Shown here: one piece after another, positions 28,574 to 37,797 of the stretch
Layout: every line of letters begins with the position of its first letter
How positions within the stretch are numbered: position 1 is the stretch's first letter
NCBI GenBank assembly: GCA_902522865.1
Contig: CABYXC010000011.1
Location: 1-54,931, forward strand
Length of the DNA stretch: 54,931 nucleotides
Reading direction: 5' to 3'
Source: an uncultured Alphaproteobacteria bacterium
Lineage (GTDB): Bacteria; Pseudomonadota; Alphaproteobacteria; HIMB59; GCA-002718135
The notes under the pieces: model-generated
The model's input: only the letters and a program-made list of their open reading frames with translations
What the model was told of the DNA's origin: nothing
Database searches by the model: none
Made by a program: the position numbers and the translations under genes

Positions 28574-31099
28574 TCAATTCTTAACTGTTTTTTTCTTTTT
28601 TTTGAGACCCATTTTAGCTTTTCTTTCATCAATTAACCTAATGGCATCTTCTAGTTTTAAGCTATCAATTGTTTGATCACCAAGAATTGATGCATTTATT
28701 TTTCCACATTTTACATATGGTCCAAATTTTCCATCATGGGCAGTAATATTTTTCTTTTCTGTTGGATGCTCTCCAAATGTTTTTAACGTCGCATTACCTC
28801 TCTGTGTAGGTTTAGCAATTAATTCAATGGCTCTTTCAAGTTCAATATCAAGAATATTATCTGTTTTTTCGAGAGCTTTATATTTTTTATCATGCAAAAT
28901 ATATGGTCCATACATTCCAATACCGGCACTAACCGTTTTATTAGTTTCCGGATGAAATCCTAATTTACGTGGTAAACCAATTAGTTGGATTGCTGTGTTT
29001 AATCCTATTTCATCTGGTTCAAAATTTTTAGGAATAGAAACTCTTTTTGGTTTCTTTTCTTTTGTCCCTTCACCAACTTGCATATAAAATCCATAAGGAC
29101 CTTTTCGAAGAGTAATCATTTCTCCTGTTTCAGGATAAATACCAATTTCTTTTGGTCCGCTAAGAGCAGCGCCATCTTTATCATTTAATTGATTAAACTG
29201 AACTGTATATTTGCAATCAGGATAATTAGAGCAGCCAATGAATCCTCCAAACTTTCCAACTTTAATTCCTAGTCTTCCATTATCACATGTTGGGCATTTT
29301 CTTTTTTCATCTGATCCGTTTGGTGGAAAGAAATGCGGACCTAGTGCTTCATCTAACACATCAATCACTTCTCTATTTGATTTGCCTACAGTTTCATCGC
29401 AAAGTTGTTTAAATGTTTCCCAAAATTTTCTCAGAACTTCTTTCCAATCAAGCTTACCATCAGAAATTTCATCAAGTTGATTTTCAAGATCAGCGGTAAA
29501 ATCATATTCTACATATTGATTGAAATATTTCTCTAAAAATATCGATACTATTCTTCCTCTATCATGAGGATTAAAACGTTTTTTATCTAAAATTACATAA
29601 TCTCTATCTTGTAGAACTTTAATAATAGAAGCATAAGTAGATGGTCTGCCAATACCAAGTTCTTCAAGTTTTTTAACTAAGCTTGCTTCGGTGTAACGAG
29701 GAGGAGGGGAGGTAAAATGTTGTGTCTTTTCTACTTCTTTGAGATTTAAACTCTCTCCTTCACTCATTGCAGGAAGAATTGTCTCTTTTTCTTCATCTTT
29801 ATCATCATCTTTAGCTTCTTGATAAACTTTGTACATTCCAGGAAACTTAATTGTTGATCCATTTGCTCGTAAACTAATTTTTTTATCTTCGTTTGTAATA
29901 TCAACAGCTACTTGATCTAATACAGCACTTGCCATTTGTGAACTTACCGCTCTTTGCCATATAATTTCATATAACTTGTATTCTTCTAAAGTAATGTATT
30001 GCTTAATATCTTTTGGTGTTAGATAAATATTTGTTGGTCTAATGCATTCATGTGCTTCCTGGGCATTTTTAGCTTTAGATTTATAAACTCTTGGTGCTTC
30101 TGGTAAGTAGTTTGCGCCATAATTATCAGTAACAAAACCTCTAACTTGGTTAATAGCTTCTTTTGACATGATTACACTGTCTGTTCGCATATAAGTTATT
30201 AATCCAGTTGTTTCTCCTTTAATATCCGTTCCTTCGTATAGACGTTGGGCTGTTCTCATTGTTTGACTCGCACTAAGACCAAGTTTACGACTAGACTCAA
30301 TTTGCATTGTAGATGTAGTAAAAGCAGGGTAGGGATTTCTTCTAGCTTCTTTTTTTGTGATATTTCCAACAGTGAAATTAGAATTTTTAATATCATTAAA
30401 AATTTTTGTCGCTTCACTCTCATTTTTGATATCAAGTTTATCTACTTTATTCCCATCATAAACTGTTAGTCTAGAATTAATGATTTTATCTTCTTTATTT
30501 CTAAACTCGCCTTGTAAAGACCAATATTCCTGTGGAATAAATTTTTCTATTTCAAGTTCTCTTTCACTAATTATTCTTAAGGCAACAGATTGTACTCTAC
30601 CCGCTGATTTTGAACCTGGTAATTTTCTCCATAGTACTGGAGAAAGTGTAAAACCGACAAGAAAATCTAAAGCTCTTCTTGCAAGATAAGCATTAACTAG
30701 ATTTTCATCTATTTCTCTTGGCTCTTTAAGACTATCAAGAACTGCATTTTTTGTAATTTCATTAAATGTAACTCGGTGAATATTTAATTTTGAAAGTGAT
30801 GAATTATCTCTAAGTAGTTTTTCTACATGCCAAGCTATGGCCTCACCTTCACGGTCGGGGTCAGTGGCTAGATATAAATTTTCAGATTTTTTTGCAGCAT
30901 CTGTTATTTCCTTTATCACTTTTTTTCCACGATCACTGGTTTCCCATTTCATTTGGAAATCATTTTCAGTATCTATCGCATCATTTTTTGCTGATAAATC
31001 TCGGACATGACCAACACTTGCTAGAACTTTGAAGTCAGAGCCTAAATATTTATTAATTGACTTTGCCTTCGATGGTGATTCAACAATTAATACATTCAT
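28574..31099 (-). CDS. topA: DNA topoisomerase I (type IA)
   Basis: Relaxes negative supercoils. The start is set at the ATG giving MNVLIVESPSKAK, the usual TopA beginning; a TTG 15 nt upstream would add five residues. The 841-residue protein has a Toprim domain with DPDREGE (D80, D82), the gate domains with active-site Tyr303 in TTGLITYMRTDS, and a Cys4 zinc ribbon (CPTCDNGRLG...CSNYPDC) around 640-665. Further repeats resembling degenerate zinc ribbons (FGPYVKCG-type) reach the Lys-rich C-terminus. It lies between plsY and pepC on the same strand. Confidence 0.97.
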   Translation of the reverse strand: MNVLIVESPSKAKSINKYLGSDFKVLASVGHVRDLSAKNDAIDTENDFQMKWETSDRGKKVIKEITDAAKKSENLYLATDPDREGEAIAWHVEKLLRDNSSLSKLNIHRVTFNEITKNAVLDSLKEPREIDENLVNAYLARRALDFLVGFTLSPVLWRKLPGSKSAGRVQSVALRIISERELEIEKFIPQEYWSLQGEFRNKEDKIINSRLTVYDGNKVDKLDIKNESEATKIFNDIKNSNFTVGNITKKEARRNPYPAFTTSTMQIESSRKLGLSASQTMRTAQRLYEGTDIKGETTGLITYMRTDSVIMSKEAINQVRGFVTDNYGANYLPEAPRVYKSKAKNAQEAHECIRPTNIYLTPKDIKQYITLEEYKLYEIIWQRAVSSQMASAVLDQVAVDITNEDKKISLRANGSTIKFPGMYKVYQEAKDDDKDEEKETILPAMSEGESLNLKEVEKTQHFTSPPPRYTEASLVKKLEELGIGRPSTYASIIKVLQDRDYVILDKKRFNPHDRGRIVSIFLEKYFNQYVEYDFTADLENQLDEISDGKLDWKEVLRKFWETFKQLCDETVGKSNREVIDVLDEALGPHFFPPNGSDEKRKCPTCDNGRLGIKVGKFGGFIGCSNYPDCKYTVQFNQLNDKDGAALSGPKEIGIYPETGEMITLRKGPYGFYMQVGEGTKEKKPKRVSIPKNFEPDEIGLNTAIQLIGLPRKLGFHPETNKTVSAGIGMYGPYILHDKKYKALEKTDNILDIELERAIELIAKPTQRGNATLKTFGEHPTEKKNITAHDGKFGPYVKCGKINASILGDQTIDSLKLEDAIRLIDERKAKMGLKKKKKTVKN

Positions 31100-31164
31100 A
31101 AATTTTGGCCCCAAATTTCAGTTTAAAGATAATTCGTCAAGAAATTTTAAAAAAAAGTATATTT

Positions 31165-31770
31165 TTACTTGGATAATTTAATTTTACTTTCAGTTTTGTT
31201 TATGAGTCTTTTAATGTTTTCGGTGTGTTTAAGATAAATAATTAAAGTTAAATAAATAAAGAAAATTAAAATATAAAAATTAAAATTAATAAAAATATAA
31301 TAAGCTGGAGCTACTAAAATTCCAATTAAAGATCCAAGAGAAGAGTATTTACTTACAAAAGCAGTTACAAGCCATACTAATAAAAATAATATTCCAATAT
31401 AAGGATTAAAACCAAATAAAAAACCAATATACGTTGCCACTCCTTTTCCACCTTTAAATTTCAACCAGACAGGATAGATGTGACCTAATATGGCAAAGTG
31501 ACAGAGAAGTATTTTATTCAATAAAGAAATATCTTGAAAATACATTTGTAAAATGAGGAACGGAAGAAAGCCTTTAAAAATATCAAAACAAAGAACAATG
31601 AATGCTACAAATTTATTTCCTGTTCTTAAAACATTTGTTGCACCTACATTTCCAGAACCAACCTTTCTAATATCTCCCAAGCCAAATAATTTTGTAAAAA
31701 TCAATGCAAAGGGTAATGATCCTATTACATAAAACAATATGATTATTGATAAACTACTTACTAAAGTCAT
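31165..31770 (-). CDS. plsY: Glycerol-3-phosphate acyltransferase PlsY
   Basis: Inner-membrane enzyme using acyl-phosphate to make lysophosphatidate. The 201-residue protein has about five to six TM helices and all PlsY loops: GSLPFALIFTKLFG, the SGNVGATNVLRTGN motif, and WLKFKGGKGVATYIGFLFG. The tail after the last helix is short and Lys-rich. It overlaps the end of pyrB by 17 nt. PgpA, elsewhere in the window, works later in the same pathway. Confidence 0.95.
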   Translation of the reverse strand: MTLVSSLSIIILFYVIGSLPFALIFTKLFGLGDIRKVGSGNVGATNVLRTGNKFVAFIVLCFDIFKGFLPFLILQMYFQDISLLNKILLCHFAILGHIYPVWLKFKGGKGVATYIGFLFGFNPYIGILFLLVWLVTAFVSKYSSLGSLIGILVAPAYYIFINFNFYILIFFIYLTLIIYLKHTENIKRLINKTESKIKLSK

Positions 31771-32899
31771 CTCTGTTTTTAATAATTAAGTCTAGGCATG
31801 CCATTCGTACTGCAACACCCATAGCGACCTGTTCTTGTATTAAGCTCCTCGTGACGTCATCGGCAAGTTTGGAGTCTATTTCTACACCACGGTTCATTGG
31901 ACCTGGATGCATAACGAAAGCATTTTTTTTTGCATATTTAAGTTTATTGTAATCTAAACCATATTTTTTAAAATAAGTCTTTTGATTTGGCATTATTTTC
32001 CCAACTATTCTTTCTTTTTGAATACGTAGCATCATAACAATATCACAATTCTGTAATCCCTTTTTCATTTCTGTATAAACGTTCACAGGTAGTTTATTTA
32101 AACTTTTTGGTAACCATTCTTTAGGCCCAATAACATTTATTTTTGCTCCTAACTTTGATAGTATGATTATATTTGATCGAGCAACACGGCTATGTAAAAT
32201 ATCCCCGCAAATAGCAATTTTTAATTTTGCAAAATTTTCAAATTTATTTTTTATAGTAAGTGCATCTAATAACGCTTGTGTGGGATGCTCATGACTACCA
32301 TCACCAGCATTAATTACAGACGCATCTACTGTTTCTGAAATTTTTTTACTAATTCCTTCCTCTGGATGTCTAACAATTAAAACGTCAGGATTCATTGAAT
32401 TAATAGTAGTCATAGTATCGAGTAAGGTCTCACCTTTGTTAATAGAACTATCTTTTACCACTACATTAATGAGATCTGCTCCTAGTCTTTTAGCAGCAAC
32501 TTCAAAACTTGTTCTTGTTCTTGTTGAATCTTCAAAAAAAAGATTAAATATTGTTCTTCCTTCTAGAACATTAATTTTTTTAATTTTCCTTTTATTAAAA
32601 GTTATATATTTTTTTGATTCATCTAAAATATGCTCAATTTCTTTCTTGGTTAAATCAGCTGTTTCCACTAAATGAATTTTTTTAAAAATATTTTTACTTC
32701 TTTTTAATTTGATATTTGTATTTGAAGAAATTGATGAATAATATTTTAAAGCTATTTTTTCTGCATCTTTAAGAATTTTTGAACCTGTAGAGGATCTGAT
32801 CGCTTTTAATTTTGGCAATTTCACTCTCATTTGCCAATATTTTGAATTTTCTCTTTTATATAATTTTATGTGTCCTGATTTAAGTAGCTTTGAATTCAT
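31754..32899 (-). CDS. pyrB: Aspartate carbamoyltransferase catalytic chain with N-terminal recombinase-like extension
   Basis: Condenses carbamoyl phosphate and aspartate, the first committed pyrimidine step. The catalytic chain occupies about 69-381 with all key motifs: STRTRTS (125-131), KGETL (155-159), HPTQALLD (205-212) and HPGPMNRG near the end. Ahead of it lie about 68 extra residues; segment 9-58 (GHIKLYKRENSKYWQMRVKL, then IRSSTG and DAEKIALKYY) looks like the arm-type DNA-binding N-domain of tyrosine recombinases. No ATG, GTG or TTG stands at the expected start of the catalytic chain; only ATT codons do. The ATG at 32899 is therefore the best start and the protein is probably a fusion. 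Overlaps plsY by 17 nt. Confidence 0.93.
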   Translation of the reverse strand: MNSKLLKSGHIKLYKRENSKYWQMRVKLPKLKAIRSSTGSKILKDAEKIALKYYSSISSNTNIKLKRSKNIFKKIHLVETADLTKKEIEHILDESKKYITFNKRKIKKINVLEGRTIFNLFFEDSTRTRTSFEVAAKRLGADLINVVVKDSSINKGETLLDTMTTINSMNPDVLIVRHPEEGISKKISETVDASVINAGDGSHEHPTQALLDALTIKNKFENFAKLKIAICGDILHSRVARSNIIILSKLGAKINVIGPKEWLPKSLNKLPVNVYTEMKKGLQNCDIVMMLRIQKERIVGKIMPNQKTYFKKYGLDYNKLKYAKKNAFVMHPGPMNRGVEIDSKLADDVTRSLIQEQVAMGVAVRMACLDLIIKNRDDFSK

Positions 32900-32930
32900 A
32901 TGTGTTAATAATGTGTGAGTGTGTGTAAAC
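32900..32930 (-). promoter_or_regulatory. Phased ACACA repeats in the pyrB leader
   Basis: On the minus strand the gap between ruvX and pyrB contains ACACA at 32926-32922, 32916-32912 and 32905-32901. These are 10 and 11 bp apart, about one helical turn each. The last copy ends one base before the pyrB ATG. No Shine-Dalgarno is visible. This could be a protein-binding site or a leftover recombinase leader; the role is inferred. Confidence 0.35.
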
Positions 32931-32937
32931 TAATTTA

Positions 32938-33396
32938 TTAATGATTTCTATATCTATCTAAATATCCTTGTAAGATATAAGCAGCCGATTGTTGATCAAG
33001 TTTACTTTTTATCTTTGTTTTACTTAAATCGGCTTTTCTCATTTCTTTAAAAATTACATCTGATGAAAATCTTTCATCCCAAAGAGCCGTAGGTTTTTTA
33101 AAAAAGGTTTGAAGATTAATATTAAAATCTCTTACTAATTGGCTTTGTTTGTTTTCACTATTATCCAGGCTAATCGGCAAACCAAGAATAAATCCACCAA
33201 TTTCATACTCTTTCAAAATATCTTTCATGATAATTAAATCTTTATTAATTCCTTTTCTTTGGATAATTGAAAGAGGTGTAGCGATTATTTTTGATCTATC
33301 GCTTACTGCAACACCAATCGTTTTAGTTCCTAGGTCTAGACCTACAAGTATTTGTGATGTATTAAGGCCATCGATTAAATTATTTTGATCATTCAT
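32938..33396 (-). CDS. ruvX: RuvX/YqgF-family Holliday junction resolvase / pre-16S rRNA nuclease
   Basis: RNase H-fold protein of the YqgF family, associated with 16S rRNA 5'-end maturation. Start chosen at the ATG giving MNDQNNLID (152 residues); an upstream ATG at 33435 would add 13 residues and run into the gatC start region. The N-terminal strand carries the catalytic Asp in VGLDLGTKTIGVAVSD. The central FILGLPISLD and the WDERFSS motif follow, and the C-terminal KSKLDQQSAAYILQGYLD carries the last acid. It is divergent from gatC and precedes pyrB by 38 nt. Confidence 0.92.
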   Translation of the reverse strand: MNDQNNLIDGLNTSQILVGLDLGTKTIGVAVSDRSKIIATPLSIIQRKGINKDLIIMKDILKEYEIGGFILGLPISLDNSENKQSQLVRDFNINLQTFFKKPTALWDERFSSDVIFKEMRKADLSKTKIKSKLDQQSAAYILQGYLDRYRNH

Positions 33397-33413
33397 ATAA
33401 TGGAGCTCATAAA

Positions 33414-33701
33414 TTGAAGATTGATAAAAATACAATAAATAAAATTGCTCGTCTATCTAGAATAAAGTTAGATGATAAAGAATCTGAAGATTATATTAAT
33501 GATCTTAATTCCATTTTAGACTGGGTGGAGCAGTTAAATGAAGTAAATACTGAAAATGTAGAACCGTTAAGTAACATATCATCATCAATTTTACCTAAAA
33601 GAGAAGATGTATCTAATGATTCTAATTCTATTGAGGAAATTCTTGAAAACGCTCCTGATAAACTCGAAGGGTTTTTCGCAGTACCAAAGGTTGTAGAATA
33701 A
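33414..33701 (+). CDS. gatC: Aspartyl/glutamyl-tRNA amidotransferase subunit C
   Basis: Small stabilising subunit of the GatCAB amidotransferase. The 95 residues are typical: N-terminal ARLSRIKL helix, LNSILDWVEQLNEVNTENVEP, and a C-terminal PKVVE end. The start codon is TTG; no in-frame ATG is available, and GGAG sits 8 nt upstream (33402-33405), one of few recognisable ribosome sites here. It overlaps gatA by one base (TAATG). Confidence 0.93.
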   Translation: MKIDKNTINKIARLSRIKLDDKESEDYINDLNSILDWVEQLNEVNTENVEPLSNISSSILPKREDVSNDSNSIEEILENAPDKLEGFFAVPKVVE

Positions 33702-35125
33702 TGTCTAAATCATCTTTGAAACAAACGTTAAAAGATCTCGAGGCAAAAAAAATATCAATAAGAGAATTAAATCAGGATTATTTAAAAAGAATTAAGGAAA
33801 ATGAAAATTTAAATGTTTTTATTCATTTTAGTGAAGATAATGTTTTAAAGCAGATTGAAAACTTAGAGAATGATAATTCAGCAAAAAAATTAAAAGGTAT
33901 TCCGATTGCAATCAAGGATCTATTTTGTACTAAAAGTATGCCTACAACTGCAGCTTCAAAGATTTTAGAAAATTTTAATCCAACTTATGAATCATTTGTT
34001 ACTCAAAAATTATTAGATGAAGGATCTATTTTTGTTGGTAAAACAAATTTAGATGAGTTTGCTATGGGTTCAGCGACTAATACAAGTTTTTTTGGAAATA
34101 CGATTAATCCCCTATCAAAAGAGAATGAGCCTTTAGCTCCTGGTGGATCTTCTGGTGGTTCCGCAGCCGCAGTTGCTGCAGATTTATGTTTAGGAGCAAC
34201 TGGAACAGATACAGGTGGATCAATAAGACAACCAGCTAGCTTTTGTGGTGTTGTTGGTATCAAACCAACATATGGTTTATGTTCACGATGGGGTATAGCT
34301 GCATTTGCATCCAGTTTGGATCAAGCAGGAATTTTTTCTCATAATGTTGAAGATGCATCAATATTATTACAATCAATCGCTGGGTTTGATCAAAGAGATA
34401 GTACAAGTGCTAAAGTAGATATTCCAAATTATTTTGAAAATTTAGATGATGATCTAAATGGGAAAACTGTTGGTATACCAAAAGAGTATTCAATTGATGG
34501 TACACCAATGGAAATAAGTCAGATATGGGAGGAGGCTATCAAGGTTTTAGAAAAAAAAGGTGTTAAAATTAAAAATATTTCACTTCCTCACACTAAATAT
34601 GCACTTCCTACTTATTATATAATTGCTCCTGCTGAAGCTTCTTCAAATTTAGCTCGTTATGATGGAGTAAAATATGGTTTTAGATCTGATGAAATTAATT
34701 CTCTTGATGAAATGTATGAAAATACAAGAGCTCAAGGTTTTGGAAGAGAAGTAAAAAGAAGAATTTTAATAGGAACATACGTATTATCTGCAGGCTACTA
34801 TGATGCATATTATCTTAAGGCACAAAAAGTAAGAAAATTGATTGCCGATGATTTTAATAGAGCTTTTAAAGAATGTGATTTTATAGTTACTCCTACCGCA
34901 CCAAGTGCTGCATTTCCCTTAAATGAAAAACAAAATGATCCTATCAAAATGTATTTAAATGATGTGTTTACGGTTCCTGCTTCTTTAGCTGGCCTACCAG
35001 GTATTTCCATTCCCTTTGGTAAAGATAAAAATAATTTACCACTAGGTATTCAAATATTAGGAAAACATTTTGATGAACAACAAGTTTTTAATGCCGCTGT
35101 ATCTCTAGAAAGATCATATGAATAA
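33701..35125 (+). CDS. gatA: Aspartyl/glutamyl-tRNA amidotransferase subunit A
   Basis: Amidase subunit that releases ammonia from glutamine for tRNA-dependent amidation. At 474 residues it is full length. The Ser-cisSer-Lys triad is K72 (IAIKDLF), S150 (GGSSGGS) and nucleophile S174 (TGGSIRQPA). The amidase signature region is intact. It overlaps gatC by 1 nt and gatB by 8 nt. GatCAB compensates for missing GlnRS or AsnRS; which is missing cannot be judged here. Confidence 0.97.
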   Translation: MSKSSLKQTLKDLEAKKISIRELNQDYLKRIKENENLNVFIHFSEDNVLKQIENLENDNSAKKLKGIPIAIKDLFCTKSMPTTAASKILENFNPTYESFVTQKLLDEGSIFVGKTNLDEFAMGSATNTSFFGNTINPLSKENEPLAPGGSSGGSAAAVAADLCLGATGTDTGGSIRQPASFCGVVGIKPTYGLCSRWGIAAFASSLDQAGIFSHNVEDASILLQSIAGFDQRDSTSAKVDIPNYFENLDDDLNGKTVGIPKEYSIDGTPMEISQIWEEAIKVLEKKGVKIKNISLPHTKYALPTYYIIAPAEASSNLARYDGVKYGFRSDEINSLDEMYENTRAQGFGREVKRRILIGTYVLSAGYYDAYYLKAQKVRKLIADDFNRAFKECDFIVTPTAPSAAFPLNEKQNDPIKMYLNDVFTVPASLAGLPGISIPFGKDKNNLPLGIQILGKHFDEQQVFNAAVSLERSYE

Positions 35126-36593
35126 TTTAATAAAAGGTGAAAAGCATGATTGGGAGATGGTAATCGGTCTTGAAATACATGCTCAAGTAAAATCAAATTC
35201 TAAATTATTTTCTTCATCATCAACAAAATTTGGCTCATCACCAAATAGTCAAGTATCTTTAGTCGATGCTGCTATGCCAGGAATGTTGCCTGTTATTAAT
35301 AAGTATTGCGTGGAACAGGCAGTGAAAACTGGAGTCGGTTTAAATGCTAAAATTAATAATTATTCTGTCTTTGATAGAAAAAATTACTTTTATGCTGATC
35401 TTCCACAAGGATATCAAATTAGTCAGTATAAATATCCAATTGTTGGAGAAGGAAAAGTTACAATTGATTTTAAAGATGGAACATCGAAAGATATTAGAAT
35501 TGTAAGATTACATTTAGAGCAAGATGCTGGTAAAAGTTTACACGATCAAAATCCTTCAAAAACATATGTAGATCTCAACAGATCTGGTGTTGCTTTAATG
35601 GAAATTGTTAGTGAGCCTGACATTAGAACGCCTGATGAAGCTGGAATGTATATATCCAAAATCAGATCAATTTTAATGTATCTAGATACATGTGATGGAA
35701 ATATGCAAGAGGGTTCTTTAAGAGCAGATGTAAATATTTCAGTAAGAAAACCTGGAGATGAATATGGAACTCGATGTGAAATTAAAAACTTAAACTCTAT
35801 AAAGTTTATTAAGCAGGCTATTAATTATGAAGCAAAAAGACAAATAGAAATATTGGAGTCTGGTGGTTCTATTGAACAAAACACAATGCTCTTTAATACA
35901 TCTACTGGCAAAACTAGACCCATGAGAAATAAAGAAGAAGCTCATGACTATAGATACTTTCCTGATCCAGATTTATTACCACTAGAAATTTCTAAAGAAG
36001 AAATAGGGAAAATTAAATCATCAATACCAGAGCTTCCAGATGAGCTTAAGAATAAATTTATTGAGACTTTTAAATTGTCTAATTATGATGCCTCAGTATT
36101 AACTGCAGAGAAACAAACATCTGATTATTTTAATGAAACAATTAATTCAGATCCAGAATTAAAAAATCATGCAAAAATAGTTGTAAATTGGATTACTTCT
36201 GAATTGTTTTCATTATTAAACAAAAATAATCAAGATTTAAATAACTCTCCAGTATCACCTGAAAAATTAGGACAACTTATAAAGTTAATTTCTACAAATG
36301 AAATTTCTGGCAAAATTGCAAAAGATGTATTGGAAGACATGTTTTCTTCAGGAAAAACAGCTAGACAAATCGTAGATGAAAAGGGTTTGCAACAAGTTAC
36401 AGATCAGGATGAAATAGCAAAAGTTATTGATGAGGTCATTGCAGAAAATCCAAAAATGGTCGAACAGTATCTAGCAGGTAAAGATAAGTTATTAGGTTTC
36501 TTTGTTGGCCAAGCTATGAAATTAACTAAAGGAAAAGCTAATCCAAAAATGTTAAATGATATTTTAAAACAAAAATTAAATAAAAAAAATTAA
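35118..36593 (+). CDS. gatB: Aspartyl/glutamyl-tRNA amidotransferase subunit B
   Basis: Kinase/amidotransferase subunit acting on mischarged Glu-tRNAGln or Asp-tRNAAsn. The 491 residues start with the characteristic [10 protein letters not shown], then [30 protein letters not shown] and [11 protein letters not shown]. The last ~150 residues form the helical YqeY-like tRNA-binding tail ([12 protein letters not shown]...[15 protein letters not shown]). Its 3' end overlaps a convergent membrane-protein gene by 18 nt. Confidence 0.97.
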   Translation: MNNLIKGEKHDWEMVIGLEIHAQVKSNSKLFSSSSTKFGSSPNSQVSLVDAAMPGMLPVINKYCVEQAVKTGVGLNAKINNYSVFDRKNYFYADLPQGYQISQYKYPIVGEGKVTIDFKDGTSKDIRIVRLHLEQDAGKSLHDQNPSKTYVDLNRSGVALMEIVSEPDIRTPDEAGMYISKIRSILMYLDTCDGNMQEGSLRADVNISVRKPGDEYGTRCEIKNLNSIKFIKQAINYEAKRQIEILESGGSIEQNTMLFNTSTGKTRPMRNKEEAHDYRYFPDPDLLPLEISKEEIGKIKSSIPELPDELKNKFIETFKLSNYDASVLTAEKQTSDYFNETINSDPELKNHAKIVVNWITSELFSLLNKNNQDLNNSPVSPEKLGQLIKLISTNEISGKIAKDVLEDMFSSGKTARQIVDEKGLQQVTDQDEIAKVIDEVIAENPKMVEQYLAGKDKLLGFFVGQAMKLTKGKANPKMLNDILKQKLNKKN

Positions 36594-36920
36594 ACGTAAA
36601 GAATAGCATCTATAAGCAACAATTATAAATGTTAAAACTATCCAAATAATACTTCCTTTGTAATTTTCTGCTGCTCTCCAAATTCCAATAGAAATAAATA
36701 TTGTCCAAATAAAAATAAAAATTTTTGAGATTAGTGCAAGATTAGTAAAATCTAAAAATGGTATTTGCGAAACAGAGCTATCTGTATTAAAAAAATAAAT
36801 TTCAAGATTAAATATAACAAGCAAAACAATACCATTTAGTAGTTCCCCAACTAACCAATAGGATTTCCAAAGTTTTATTTTTCCTTCAAAAAAATCTTTT
36901 ATTATATTTGTATTAGTCAT
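36576..36920 (-). CDS. Small multi-pass membrane protein of unknown function
   Basis: A 114-residue protein with about three hydrophobic helices (near 20-45, 62-80 and 88-105). [14 protein letters not shown] segment between the last two resembles a pattern I have seen in small uncharacterised alphaproteobacterial membrane proteins. The N-terminus is soluble and charged. It overlaps gatB convergently by 18 nt. The start ATG at 36920 follows an AT-rich gap. The hydrophobic layout makes it a likely real gene; no function can be given. Confidence 0.6.
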   Translation of the reverse strand: MTNTNIIKDFFEGKIKLWKSYWLVGELLNGIVLLVIFNLEIYFFNTDSSVSQIPFLDFTNLALISKIFIFIWTIFISIGIWRAAENYKGSIIWIVLTFIIVAYRCYSLRLIFFI

Positions 36921-36984
36921 TTTTATTTATCTTTAATATTATAATTATTCATAAAATTTTTAATAGCAATTCAACACTCTTAAA

Positions 36985-37797
36985 TCATTTATTAGGTGTT
37001 TTAAATGTATAAGAAGTCCACAAAGAATGCCATTTAGCATAATTATCTTTTTTCTTATTACTGCCTTCAATTATAACAACACTTTCAATTAGATATTTTG
37101 TGTTTTCTTTAAATAAGTAATCAAAATATCCACCCTTGTTTGTTCTGACATATTCTTTTCTAAAATAACCATTATTTAAACTCATAATAGAAACCTTATG
37201 ATTAGCGAGTATTTTATTTTTATATTCTAATAGAATTCTTTTACTTTCATTTAAATTTTTAAGAGGATTGTCTAAAAAAATTAATTCAAAGTCCATATTT
37301 GTATCGATATCTTTACCATCAAAATTTTCCACGCTAATTAATGACTTTGCATATCTTTTATAACTTTCAAAAAAATTTTCTGGGTAATTATTTTCTCTAT
37401 GTTTTTGAGCTAAATTTGGATATCCTTTCTCTCTTGTGAAAATTTCAAATTTTACTAATTTTTCATACTCAATATATTTAGTAACTGATTCAACTTGTAT
37501 TACATTTAATCCTTTGAACGCTTTTTTAATATTAAGAGCGGGAATATCACCTAATCTACCTTTAATTTTTAATTTATTATCTTCAGCATACAGGAATGCA
37601 ATTTTAAAATATTCTTTTATAAATGGTATTGGTGATCCTTCAAAATTTTCTCCTATAAAGATATTCGCCACAGCTTTTTCATTATTTGATAAGTGATAAT
37701 TTTTTGGATCAATCCAAAATTCATGACATAAAGAGATTTTTGTTATTGAAGTTAAGATAATAATAAATATTAATCTTTTTAAAGTAAATTTCATCAT
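36985..37797 (-). CDS. Secreted DUF4198-like protein (NikM-type metal-uptake periplasmic component)
   Basis: A 270-residue protein with a signal peptide (about 1-24) and a mature end starting HEFWIDP, a hallmark of DUF4198 proteins and periplasmic components linked to nickel/cobalt uptake. The rest is beta-rich and ends WHSLWTSYTFKTP. The residue before the His is Cys, but it does not form a good lipobox. It is divergent from a HupE/UreJ-like gene with overlapping start codons, which suggests a shared job in metal acquisition. Metal identity is inference from the families. MM at the start leaves one residue of doubt. Confidence 0.7.
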   Translation of the reverse strand: MMKFTLKRLIFIIILTSITKISLCHEFWIDPKNYHLSNNEKAVANIFIGENFEGSPIPFIKEYFKIAFLYAEDNKLKIKGRLGDIPALNIKKAFKGLNVIQVESVTKYIEYEKLVKFEIFTREKGYPNLAQKHRENNYPENFFESYKRYAKSLISVENFDGKDIDTNMDFELIFLDNPLKNLNESKRILLEYKNKILANHKVSIMSLNNGYFRKEYVRTNKGGYFDYLFKENTKYLIESVVIIEGSNKKKDNYAKWHSLWTSYTFKTPNK

